Positions 8,005 to 16,441 of a DNA stretch of 64,000 nt are shown here, one piece after another. This DNA is from Caulobacter sp. 602-1 (GTDB taxonomy: Bacteria > Pseudomonadota > Alphaproteobacteria > Caulobacterales > Caulobacteraceae): contig NZ_RRYI01000001.1 of NCBI RefSeq assembly GCF_003931565.1, positions 868,001 to 932,000 on the forward strand, in the 5' to 3' direction. The notes below the pieces were generated by a model. That model was not told where the DNA came from, searched no databases, and saw only the letters and a program-made list of their open reading frames with translations. How positions within the stretch are numbered: the first letter of the stretch is position 1; every line of letters begins with the position of its first letter. The translations under genes and the position numbers were made by a program.

Positions 8005-9081
8005 TCAGCGATCGGCGCCGCCGCGAACGTCCTTCTTGGTGGCGCGATAGCCCTTCTGCAGCCCGCCCTGGCGTCGCCGCTCGGCGTCCCGCGCCAGGCG
8101 CTCGGCTTTCTGCTCCATGGCGGCCAGCTCCAGCCCCAGCTTCTGGAAGTGCGCCCAACGGTCGGGATCCAGCGTCCCATCGTCCAGGGCCGCGCGCACG
8201 GCGCAGCCGGGTTCGTTGGCGTGGGCGCAGTCGCTGAACTTGCAGGTCTGGGTCAGCTGCTCGATGTCGTCGAACACCACGCTGACGCCGTCCTCGGCGT
8301 CGACCAGGCCGATCTCGCGCACCCCGGGGGTGTCGACGATCAGCCCGCCGCCGGGCAGCAAAACGAGCTCGCGGTGGCTGGTGGTGTGGCGGCCCTTGTC
8401 GTCGCCTTCGCGGACGGATGCGGTCGCCATGCGCTGCTCGCCCAGCAGCACATTGACCAGGGTGGACTTGCCGACACCGGACGAGCCGATCAGCACGCAG
8501 GTCTCGCCCGGCGCCAGATGAGCCAGCAGGGCGTCCAGGCCGACCCCTTGCCGCGCCGATATGCTGACCACCGGGCAGCCGGCGGCCAGGGCCTCGATCT
8601 CTGCGGTCTGCGGGCCCGTGTCGGCGCACAGGTCCGACTTGGTCAGCACGACCACCGGCCGCGCGCCGCTCTGCCAGGCCGCGGCCAGGTAGCGCTCGAT
8701 CCGGCGCGGGTTGAGGTCGCCGTTCATCGAGGTGACGATGAAGGCCAGGTCGACATTGGCGGCGATGACCTGCGGCGTCTGCAGGCTGTCGGCGGCCCGG
8801 CGGATGAAGGCGGTGCGGCGCGGCAGAAGGGCGTGGATGGTGGCGGTGCGCTCGGCGGCGTTGACCGACATCGCCACCCAGTCGCCGACGGCGGGATGGC
8901 CGATCTCGCGGGCCTCGTGGCGCAGGCGGCCGGACAGCTTGGCGCGCAACTCGCCCCGGTCGGCGGTCACCAGATAGCCGTCGCGCCGCTGGACGACGAC
9001 GCGCCCGGGAACGTAGCCGGCGCGGGCGTGCGGCTTGAAGTCCCGCGCCAGCGCGTCGGACCATCCATATTGCGTGATCAA
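8005..9081 (-). CDS. rsgA: Ribosome small-subunit-dependent GTPase A
   Basis: Circularly permuted GTPase that helps mature the 30S ribosomal subunit in the cytoplasm. It has 358 residues, the usual length. An N-terminal OB-like domain (GRVVVQRRDGYLVTADRGELRAKL) is followed by G4 VVLTKSDLC, then the P-loop LIGSSGVGKSTLVN near residue 195, switch residues DDKGRHTTSHRE, and G3 IVDTPGVRE. The C-terminal zinc knuckle is Cys-Lys-Phe-Ser-Asp-Cys-Ala-His with a further Cys (EPGCAV). The permuted order and zinc site identify RsgA. It is divergent from kynA, with 152 bases between the starts. Confidence 0.96.
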   Translation of the reverse strand: MITQYGWSDALARDFKPHARAGYVPGRVVVQRRDGYLVTADRGELRAKLSGRLRHEAREIGHPAVGDWVAMSVNAAERTATIHALLPRRTAFIRRAADSLQTPQVIAANVDLAFIVTSMNGDLNPRRIERYLAAAWQSGARPVVVLTKSDLCADTGPQTAEIEALAAGCPVVSISARQGVGLDALLAHLAPGETCVLIGSSGVGKSTLVNVLLGEQRMATASVREGDDKGRHTTSHRELVLLPGGGLIVDTPGVREIGLVDAEDGVSVVFDDIEQLTQTCKFSDCAHANEPGCAVRAALDDGTLDPDRWAHFQKLGLELAAMEQKAERLARDAERRRQGGLQKGYRATKKDVRGGADR

Positions 9082-9233
9082 GTCGAGGCTTTCAAACGCC
9101 AGGGCTCCTTGAGGCGGTTCTGGGAGTGCGGCTTGGTGGCGGGCATTCTAGGGGCGCCCGCTCCCGACGGCCAGCCATCCGTGTCACCCGCCCGGAGTAG
9201 CGAGGCGCCGCGAAAAGCGGCATAGGGGTCTCC

Positions 9234-10025
9234 ATGGCGAAAGACATGACCTACGCGCGCTATCTGGCGCTGGACGAACTGCTCGCGGCCCAGAAGCCGC
9301 AGAGCGACCGGCACGACGAACTGCTGTTCATCGTCATCCACCAGACCAAGGAGCTGTGGCTCAAGGAGATCATCCACGAGGTCGAGCTGGCCAAGCGGCT
9401 GATCGCGGCCCACGACGTCGAGCCGGCCTACAAGGCCCTGGCGCGGGTGTCGCGGATCCAGACGGTGATGACCCTGTCCTGGGATGTCCTGGCGACCATG
9501 ACGCCGGCCGACTATCTGAGCTTCCGGGGCGACCTCGGCTCGTCCTCGGGCTTCCAGTCGCACCAGTTCCGGACGCTGGAATATCTGCTGGGCCTGAAGG
9601 ACCAGAGCTTCCTGAAGTTCCACGAGGAGGGGTCCTCGGCCCTGGGGCAGCTGCAGGCCGCGCTCGACGCGCCCAGCCTCTACGACGTGGCCATCGCGCA
9701 ACTTCCTCGGCACGGCCTGGCCGTGCCGGATCGTGCATTGAACCGCGACTTCAGCCAGACCTACGCGCCCTCGCCCGAGGTGGAGGCCGCCTGGCTGGAG
9801 GTCTATCGCGACCCGCAGCGCTATTGGGAGCTGTACCAGCTGGCCGAGAAGCTGGTCGACCTGGACGACGCCCTGGTCACCTGGCGCCACAAGCACGTGC
9901 TGACGGTCGAGCGGATCATCGGCGGCCGGCCCGGGACGGGCGGCACCGACGGCGTCGGCTATCTGGCCTCGACGCTGCGCCGCCGGGCCTTCCCCGAGCT
10001 GTGGTCGCTAAGGACGAAACTCTGA
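9234..10025 (+). CDS. kynA: Tryptophan 2,3-dioxygenase
   Basis: Haem dioxygenase that opens the indole ring of L-tryptophan to N-formylkynurenine, the first step of tryptophan catabolism. The protein has 263 residues. Diagnostic segments are YLALDELLAAQKP, DELLFIVIHQTKELWLKEI (distal pocket with the substrate-binding His), RIQTVMTLSWDVLATMTPADYLSFR, GSSSGFQSHQFR, and near the C-terminus WRHKHVLTVERIIGG, which holds the proximal haem histidine, followed by the Gly-Thr-Gly-Gly-Thr loop. It overlaps the start of the kynureninase gene (TGATG), so the two are translationally coupled. A formamidase was not seen in the window. Confidence 0.96.
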   Translation: MAKDMTYARYLALDELLAAQKPQSDRHDELLFIVIHQTKELWLKEIIHEVELAKRLIAAHDVEPAYKALARVSRIQTVMTLSWDVLATMTPADYLSFRGDLGSSSGFQSHQFRTLEYLLGLKDQSFLKFHEEGSSALGQLQAALDAPSLYDVAIAQLPRHGLAVPDRALNRDFSQTYAPSPEVEAAWLEVYRDPQRYWELYQLAEKLVDLDDALVTWRHKHVLTVERIIGGRPGTGGTDGVGYLASTLRRRAFPELWSLRTKL

Positions 10026-11194
10026 TGACCGCGCGCAAGGACCTGTTCTCCAAGGCCCTCGCCGTCCCTGGCCGGCTGCACATGGCCGCCCACAGCCACC
10101 ACCTCTGGCCCGACGCCACCCTGGCCGGCCAGGTCGAGGCCTGGGAGGACGCCGTCGTCCTGGCCGACCACAAGTGGGACAAGGCGCTGGGCCAGGTCTA
10201 TCCGGCCGCCCAAGGCCTGGTCGCCCGCGAGCTGAACCTGCCCGGCGCCGACAGCGTGGTCTTCGCGCCCAACACCCACGCCCTACTGGCGGTGCTGGCG
10301 TCGGCGATCGCGCGCCCTTCGCCCGGCCAGCCCATCCGGGTCCTGTCGACCGACGGCGAGTTCCATTCGTTCCGCCGCCAGGCCCAGCGCTGGGTCGAGG
10401 CCGGACAGATCGAGCTGACCCTGGTCGAGACCGACCGCCCCGACTTCGCCGAGCGGTTCCTGTCGGCCGCGCGGACCGGGACCTACGACCTGATCTTCGT
10501 CAGCCACGTGTTCTTCAAGACCGGCTTCGTGTTCGAGCGGGTGTGGGAGCTGGCCGAGCTGGCCCGGCCCGAGGGGCCGTGGGTCGCCGTCGACGGCTAT
10601 CACGGCTTCCGCGCCGTCCCGACCGACCTGTCGGCGGTGGCGGACCGGATCTTCTATGTCGCCGGCGGCTACAAATACGCCATGGCCGGGGAGGGCGCGG
10701 CGTTCCTGCACGCGCCGGAGGGCTTCGGTCCGCGCCCGGTCCTGACCGGGTGGTACGCCGAGTTCGGCGACCTGGAGGGCCCGCCGGGCGGAGTCGGCTA
10801 TGTCCGCGACGCCGGCCGGTTCATGGGCGCGACCTTCGATCCGTCGGGGCTCTATCGCTTCGTGGCGGCGGGGCGGATGCTGGAGGCGCAGGGCCTGAGC
10901 ACGCCGGCGATCGCCGCCCATGTCGGGCGCCTGCAACGGCTGTTGCTGGACAGGATCGCCGACGGCGAGGCCGGACCGCTGAAGGACGCCGTGGTGCTGA
11001 ACCCGCCGGGCGAGGGCCCTCAGGCGCGGTTCCTGGCCCTGCGACACGAAAAGGCCAGCGTCTGGAAACAGGCGCTGGCCGAAAAAGGTGTGGTGACCGA
11101 CGTCCGCGACGACGTGCTGCGGATCGGGCTGTCGGTCTATCACGACGAAGGGGATGTGGCGGCGTTCTGCGGGATATGCCGGGCGCTAGCCTAA
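10025..11194 (+). CDS. kynU: Kynureninase-like PLP enzyme (class V aminotransferase fold)
   Basis: Pyridoxal-phosphate enzyme of 389 residues expected to cleave kynurenine to anthranilate and alanine. The ATG at 10025 overlaps the kynA stop. The fold-type I elements are seen in order: AAHSHHLWPDATLAGQ near the start, a phosphate-binding region FAPNTHALLAVLAS, the Asp of VAVDGYHGFRAVP, and the PLP lysine in AGGYKYAMAGEGAAFLHAP at about residue 217. It is somewhat divergent and shorter than classical KynU (about 415 residues), so the assignment leans on operon context with kynA. Another class V enzyme activity is possible. A palindromic repeat begins 4 bases after the stop. Confidence 0.8.
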   Translation: MTARKDLFSKALAVPGRLHMAAHSHHLWPDATLAGQVEAWEDAVVLADHKWDKALGQVYPAAQGLVARELNLPGADSVVFAPNTHALLAVLASAIARPSPGQPIRVLSTDGEFHSFRRQAQRWVEAGQIELTLVETDRPDFAERFLSAARTGTYDLIFVSHVFFKTGFVFERVWELAELARPEGPWVAVDGYHGFRAVPTDLSAVADRIFYVAGGYKYAMAGEGAAFLHAPEGFGPRPVLTGWYAEFGDLEGPPGGVGYVRDAGRFMGATFDPSGLYRFVAAGRMLEAQGLSTPAIAAHVGRLQRLLLDRIADGEAGPLKDAVVLNPPGEGPQARFLALRHEKASVWKQALAEKGVVTDVRDDVLRIGLSVYHDEGDVAAFCGICRALA

Positions 11195-11198
11195 AGAT

Positions 11199-11313
11199 GC
11201 TCCCCCGCGTTGCGGGGGAGCTGTCGCGGAGCGACTGAGGGGGCGAGCTTGGCGAATGTCGCGGTGGCCCCCTCCGGCCCTCTGGGCCACCTCCCCCGCG
11301 TTGCGGGGCAGGA
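11199..11313. repeat. Composite palindromic intergenic repeat, copy 1
   Basis: About 115 bases made of a hairpin TCCCCCGC-GTT-GCGGGGGA, a second short palindrome (GTCGCGGAGCGAC), a variable middle, and an inverted terminal part ending in CACCTCCCCCGCGTTGCGGGG. The first 47 or so bases are identical to a second copy at 48479-48597. Both copies occupy gaps downstream of genes, like REP/BIME-type elements. Confidence 0.8.
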
Positions 11314-11319
11314 TCTAGC

Positions 11320-11889
11320 CTAGGCCGCCAAGCGCTCCAGCGCCCGCAGCATCGAGCCCATGGCCTCGTGCACCGGCTTGCCGTCGCGTTCGTAGCTGCC
11401 GGTCTCGAAGATCTGGACCAGGTCCGAACGGGCGCGGCTGACGCGGCTCTTCACCGTGCCGACGGCGACGCCGATGATCTCGGCCGCTTCCTCATACGAG
11501 AAGCCGCCGGCGCCGATCAGGATCAGCGCCTCGCGCTGGTTCTCGGGCAGCATCAGCATGGCCTGGCGCAGGTCGTCCAGGGCGATGGCGCCGTCGAAAT
11601 TGGTGTTGGCCACCAGGGTCCGTTCGGCGGTTTCCTGGTCCAGGCCGACCGAGCGCCAGCTGCGGCGCTTTTCCGAATAGAACTGGTTGCGCAGGATCAT
11701 GAAGGTCCAGGCCTTCATGTTGGTGCCCATGGCGAAGCTGTTGCGGCTGGCCCAGGCCTTGGCCACGGCTTCCTGCGCCAGGTCGTCGGCGGCGGTGGCG
11801 TCGCCGCACAGCGAACGGGCGAAGGCGCGCAGATGCGGAATCAGCGCGACCAGGTCACGCTCGAAGGTCTTTTGGTCCTGATGGTCCAT
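11320..11889 (-). CDS. sigU: ECF sigma factor, EcfG/ECF15 family (SigU/SigT type)
   Basis: Extracytoplasmic-function sigma factor of 189 residues. The sigma-2 domain contains LIPHLRAFARSLCGDATAADDLAQEAVAKAW and TNMKAWTFMILRNQFYSEKRR; the sigma-4 domain contains LPENQREALILIGAGGFSYEEAAEIIGVAVGTVKSRVSRAR. This is the signature of the EcfG general-stress group of Alphaproteobacteria. No phyR, nepR or anti-sigma gene lies beside it, so it looks like a secondary paralogue; in Caulobacter crescentus SigU is such a paralogue and is transcribed under SigT control. A candidate sigma-T-type promoter precedes the gene. The gene symbol is an inference from family and context. Confidence 0.85.
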   Translation of the reverse strand: MDHQDQKTFERDLVALIPHLRAFARSLCGDATAADDLAQEAVAKAWASRNSFAMGTNMKAWTFMILRNQFYSEKRRSWRSVGLDQETAERTLVANTNFDGAIALDDLRQAMLMLPENQREALILIGAGGFSYEEAAEIIGVAVGTVKSRVSRARSDLVQIFETGSYERDGKPVHEAMGSMLRALERLAA

Positions 11890-11921
11890 GACGGTCCCCG
11901 CTTGAAAACACTCAAGCTATC

Positions 11922-11947
11922 AAACGAGGCTGGAGAACATTGGTTGC
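11922..11947 (-). promoter_or_regulatory. Candidate EcfG-type promoter of the sigma factor gene
   Basis: Reading leftward, GCAAC (11947-11943), a 16-base spacer and CGTTT (11926-11922) lie 33 bases before the ATG at 11889. The Caulobacter SigT consensus as I know it is GGAAC, 16-17 bases, CGTT, so there is one mismatch in the -35 element. Confidence 0.5.
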
Positions 11948-11987
11948 GCCGGAGAACGGTGTTCTTTCAGGTGGGGCCAAGTCTCTT

Positions 11988-12866
11988 TCAAATCGCGGAG
12001 AGGGCGACGGCGTCGATCGTCACCCGCTCGACCATCTCGACCCGCACGCCCAGGCGATGCTGGCGCAGCAGGTCGCACAGCATCTCGCCGTCCACCAGAT
12101 CGATGGCCGGCGCCCCGTCGCGGACGGCCTCGCGGCGGGCCTCGGCGGTGAAGGTCCCGGTCGTCAGGATCAGCCCCTTGTCGGCCCGCCCGACCATCGC
12201 GCCCCGGAAGTCCCGCACCGTCGGCGCCCCGACCGAGCCCTGCCACCGCTTGCACTGGAAGATCACCTGGAACGACAGCAGGTTCATCCGCAGCACCCCG
12301 GTGCCGTCGATCCCGCCGTCCCCGGTCTTGCCGGTCACCTCGACCTTGGAGAAGCCGGCTTCGCGGAGCAGGCGCTGGCACAGCCGCTCGAAGGCGGACG
12401 GGTCGAGGGCCAGGAGCCGGGCCATCAGCGCGCCGCGCCAGGCGTCGTCCGCGATCTCCTCGGCCGCGTCGAAGGCGGTCGATGGGCTGGGCGTGTCGTC
12501 CAGGGAGAAGCGCGGCGGGGCGGCCGCGCGCTGGGCCGCGTAATCCTGCTGCACCTGGCGAGGACCGCCGCGCACCTCGGCCTCGGTGATCGCCGCGCCC
12601 TTCGGCGTTAGCGTCCAGACGCCCCGACCGCTGTTCTCCAGCGCCCCGATCTTCTTCAGATAGGTCCGAGCCCAGGCCATCCGGTACTCGACCTCGGTCT
12701 GGCCCGAGTTCCCGTGCGGCGCCGACCGCACCGCCTCCGACAGGCCCATATGGGCGCTGACGTCGTCCAGCATCTCCTCGTTGGTCATCGAGCGCCCATG
12801 CGCCCGCAACCGCTCGACGATCGGCCACATGTAGGCGTCGTAGGAGGGGACGGCGGGGGCGGTCAT
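11988..12866 (-). CDS. Mrr-like restriction endonuclease
   Basis: Predicted type IV-like restriction enzyme of 292 residues. Residues 1-95 form an Mrr-type winged-helix N-terminal domain (YDAYMWPIVERLRAHG, then YLKKIGALENSGRGVWTLTPKG). The C-terminal PD-(D/E)XK nuclease domain shows an early Glu in FERLCQRLLREAGF near 160, the catalytic Asp in GDGGIDG at 182-188, and the Gln-Cys-Lys of FQCKRW at 203-208, so the active site appears intact. The ATG at 12866 overlaps the stop of the MmeI-like gene (ATGA), giving a two-gene operon. Mrr enzymes usually cut methylated DNA, which is an odd partner for a methyltransferase; here it may instead act as a second nuclease for the cassette. Confidence 0.88.
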   Translation of the reverse strand: MTAPAVPSYDAYMWPIVERLRAHGRSMTNEEMLDDVSAHMGLSEAVRSAPHGNSGQTEVEYRMAWARTYLKKIGALENSGRGVWTLTPKGAAITEAEVRGGPRQVQQDYAAQRAAAPPRFSLDDTPSPSTAFDAAEEIADDAWRGALMARLLALDPSAFERLCQRLLREAGFSKVEVTGKTGDGGIDGTGVLRMNLLSFQVIFQCKRWQGSVGAPTVRDFRGAMVGRADKGLILTTGTFTAEARREAVRDGAPAIDLVDGEMLCDLLRQHRLGVRVEMVERVTIDAVALSAI

Positions 12867-15800
12867 GCGGCCTCCTTACGCTGGGAGCGGCCGGCGAAGC
12901 GGCCGTCGGGCAGGGCGGTGACGTGACCCCAGCGGACCAGGCTGGTCAGGGCCTTGACCACGCCTTGCTCGATACGCTTGCCTCCCTTCTTGAAGCGGCG
13001 GGCCAGGGCGGGGACGTCCAGCGGCTCGCCGGCGGCCTCCAGGGCGGCCAGCACGGCCGGCGGGCGGTCGGCGGCGTCCTTGGGGAAGTCCAGCAGCTCG
13101 TCGTCCGCCTCGGCGGGCGCCTCGCCCAGGTCGAGGTCGCCGCTCTTGGCGGCCGCGCCCTTGGCGAAGCGGGGGATCTGGTAGTCGGGCCGCAGCCAGC
13201 GCACATGACCGGCCGCCTCCTCGCGCGCCCGCTCGGCGTTCAGCGCCACCAGCCGCTCCAGGATCTGCTCGTCGGTCAGGTCGCGCGGCCAGCCGTAGGC
13301 GTCGGCCGTGGCCGCGTCGATCTGGTCGTGCAACTCCTTCAGGATCAGCACCCGGCCGCGCGTCTTCTGGTCCTGCTCGACCGGCGTCAGCTCGGCCCCG
13401 GCGCGGACCTTTTCCAGCAGGTTGTAGAGCCCGGTCAGGGTCAGGTCGTCGTTCTCGGCCAGCACGGTCTTGCGCGTGGCGTCGAGTTCCTCGCCGAGGT
13501 TACGCAGGCGGACTTTGATGTCCTCCGGCGGGTCGGGGAAAGGGAAGGGGTCGAAGCCTTTGGACTTTGTATAAACCGGCCGATCTTCCAACGAGCCGCC
13601 AGTCGCCAGCGCAAAAACGACGTGGAGACGTGACGATAGAACTGCAAGATCTTCGCTTCGTTTGCTTGCAACACAAATTAGCCGGTTATCGGGAATGACT
13701 GCTTCATCGAGGAATACAAAGCAGCGATGTTGAGCTGTTTCTACGGTGACTATGTAGCGGTTGAGCGCAGCAAGGGCATTTCTAAGGTCGGCCCTCGGCT
13801 TACCGAAAAGCCACCAACTCTGCACATATGATATTGCGTCTTTCGTCGGCGAGCGTGCTGCTTGAGCTTCTCGCTCAGCTTTCACCTTCTCCATAAGGTG
13901 CTGATAGACCTCGGGGTATTCCTTTCGGACTTCGTCCGAGCTTAGACCGAATAGGTCGATCACCATGGCACCACGCGAGTGGGACGTGAGATCTCTGCCG
14001 TTTCGATAGAGGCGTATGTACCGGTCTAGCCCTGGCCTGACGCCTAAGCCGAGGTGCCGAGCTTCCGTAGGCGTAACGATAAATCCCGAACCGTGCAGCT
14101 TCACGCCCGGTGAACAGACACCTTCGTTAGCCAGAAGTGGGGCCGCGCGCGTCACATCCACGCCCACCGTCAGGTCCGAGTTCACCTTCCCGCGCTTCTC
14201 CGTGAAGGTCAGGAACGGCTCGTCGGTGTCGAGACCGGTTTCGGTCGCGACCTCCCAAGCCACGCCATCCAGCTTGCCCTTTGCGGCAGCGGTCATGGCG
14301 ATCCGCACCGCCGCGCTCTCGCGTCCGGCCTTGGTCCAGGGATGGTCGCCGATGGCGAAGATCAGGCTGATCGGCGGCTTGCCGTTCAGGTGCCGCTCCA
14401 TCACCCGCCGCTGGAAGACCTGGGTGATCGAGTTGGTGGTGACGAAGCCGAACCGGCGCAGGATCGTCTTCTTGCGGGCCAGGATCTCGGCGGCGCTGTC
14501 CCACCAGTACATGACGAAGTCGGCGCTGTCGTTCATGGCCTTGTGGACGCCCCACAGCGCCTCGACATAGCCGTCGCCCAGGCGCGCACGCAGGTCCTTG
14601 CCGCCGATGAACGGCGGGTTGCCCACGATGAACTCCGCCTCCGGCCACTCCGGCCGCCGGGCGTTCGGAAACGCCTCGACCCGCTGCTGATTGCGAACCT
14701 CCACCGCCGGAACCGGATAGCCGTCCCAGGTCAGCACCGCGTCGCGGTTCTCGATGTTCTTGAAGGCCTTCAGGATCGGCTCGGACGGGTGGCCGTCGCG
14801 GCTGCGATAATGCTGTTGCAGATAGCCCAGCCACAGGACGAGCTCGGCGATGGCGGCGGCGCGGGGATTGAGCTCGATCCCCAGGAACTGGTGCGGATCG
14901 ACGGTCTCGAAGCCCAGGCCCTCGGACTCGCCCAGCTGGGCCAGGGTTTCCAGGACCTCGGCCTCCAGCACCTTCATCAGCTCCAGCGACACATAGAGGA
15001 AGTTGGCCGTGCCGCAGGCCGGGTCCAGCACGCGGGTGGTGCAAAGCTGGTGGTGGAAGGCCTTGACCGCCGCCCGGGCGCCGGCCAGGTCGCCTTGGTC
15101 GGACAGGGCCTCGGCCTTGGTGCGGGCCGCGCGCCAGTCGTCGCGCAGGGGCTCCATGACCGTGACATTGACCAGCCGCTCGACATAGGCGCGCGGGGTG
15201 TAGTGGGCGCCGAGGCGCCGGCGCTCGTCCGGGTCGAGGGCCTGCTCGACCAGGGTGCCGAAGATGGCCGGCTCGACCTGGCGCCAGTCGCGCTCGGCGG
15301 CGGCCAGCAGCTCGCCGATCTCCTCGCGACCCAGCGCGAAGGCCGTGGTGTCCTTGAACAGGCCGCCGTTGAAGCGCAGGACCTTGGCGTCGATGGCCAG
15401 GGACTCGCCGCCCTGGTCCATGGCCTTCCACAGCTCCTTGACCCGCTGGGGGAAGCGGTCGGGGCTGTCCAGAGACTTGCGCAGCAGGCCCCGGAAGCTG
15501 TCCTTGGGCAGCAGCTCCACGTCCTCGGCGAACATGGTGAAGATGCTGCGCATCAGGAAGTGGGCGACGTCCGCGGCCTTGGCGCCCGAGGCCTCCAGCG
15601 ACTTGGAGACGGCGGCCAGACGTTCGGCGATCTCCCGGGTGACGCGGGCGGCCTCGCGGGACGGGTCCAGGCTGTGCGGATCGGTCCAGATCTTCTGCAG
15701 GCGTTCGCGGACCTTGGGATCGCGAAGCTCGTCCAGATAGATCCGATAGCCCTTGCGGTCCGGGAAATAGGCGTAGCCGCGCCCCGTGCCCGAGAAGTCG

Positions 15801-16287
15801 GCGTAGATCTCCAGGCAGTGGCCGATGTCGGCCACGATCAGGAACGGCGGGGCCGGGTGGTCGGTCGGCAGCAGGTGCACATAGTCGACGGCCTGGTTGT
15901 AGGCCTTGCGCATCAGGACGTCGAAGTTCCGGTTGGCCGCGCGACGGCCCAGCTGCTCCGGCTCGCTGGCTTCGGGGGCGGCGCCCAGGCCCAGGGCCAA
16001 CTGCTCCGGCGCGGCCTTGTCGCCGCCCTTGGCGTGCGACTGCTTGGCCTCAGCAGGAAGCAGCCCTTCTTGTAGAGGTCGATGCGCTTGGCGCTGGCGC
16101 CGTCCAGGGTGGTGGAGCGCACGGCGCGTTCGAAGACGTAGTCGTTGCGGCTGCGATCGGCCTCCGCCGGATCGGGTTCGGGCAGGCCCAGCACGCTGCA
16201 GAACTGCGTGAAGAACATCTGGTAGTTGGCGCGCTCGGCCCCGCCCGTTCGCGAGGTCCAGCGCGCGATGAAGTCGTCTAGCGTCAT
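12863..16287 (-). pseudogene. MmeI-like type IIL restriction-modification protein, frameshifted
   Basis: Single-chain restriction and adenine-methylation enzyme. The gene starts with ATG at 16287 (MTLDDFIARW) and would encode about 1141 residues, typical of MmeI relatives, if one base were restored near 16050/16051. Before that point the frame ends in IDLYKKGCFLL; after it a second frame continues EAKQSHAKGGDKA and runs to 12863. Joined, they give D-X9-EAK, the MmeI-type nuclease motif. The second frame then has a helical region, gamma-class methyltransferase motif I DPACGTANFL (about 15025), motif IV NPPF (about 14620), a low-GC stretch where the target recognition domain should be (about 14100-13550), and a C-terminal domain. 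As written, the nuclease is disrupted; a shorter methyltransferase could start internally, for example at a TTG at 16000. It is either a real mutation or a sequencing error. Confidence 0.85.
13550..14110 (-). other. Low-GC segment at the presumed target recognition domain
   Basis: Within the MmeI-like gene, the 240 bases 13621-13860 count to about 51% G+C (lines of 45, 48, 58 and 52%), while the flanking gene regions are near 70%. The position, after the methyltransferase motifs, is where MmeI-family proteins carry their target recognition domain. This suggests that the specificity segment was acquired by recombination. Confidence 0.6.
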
Positions 16288-16358
16288 GGTGCCCAGTACG
16301 CCCCCCGTAGTGATCTCAACCTAGACGGCTTCGGCGGCGCTTGGCGAGGGCGTCCTTT

Positions 16359-16429
16359 CCCCTTGCGGGTCGGGCGGGGCTCGCGCGACCCCTCGCCCTG
16401 CCTTTCAGGCCACCCTCTCCCGCAAGGGG
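16359..16429. repeat. Inverted repeat between uvrC and the restriction gene
   Basis: CCCCTTGCGGG at 16359-16369 is matched by its exact complement at 16419-16429, with smaller GC-rich palindromes between. The CCCCTTGCGGG arm recurs near 24668. It lies in the 154-base gap between uvrC's stop and the restriction gene's start. Confidence 0.6.
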
Positions 16430-16441
16430 GCGGGGAGGGCC

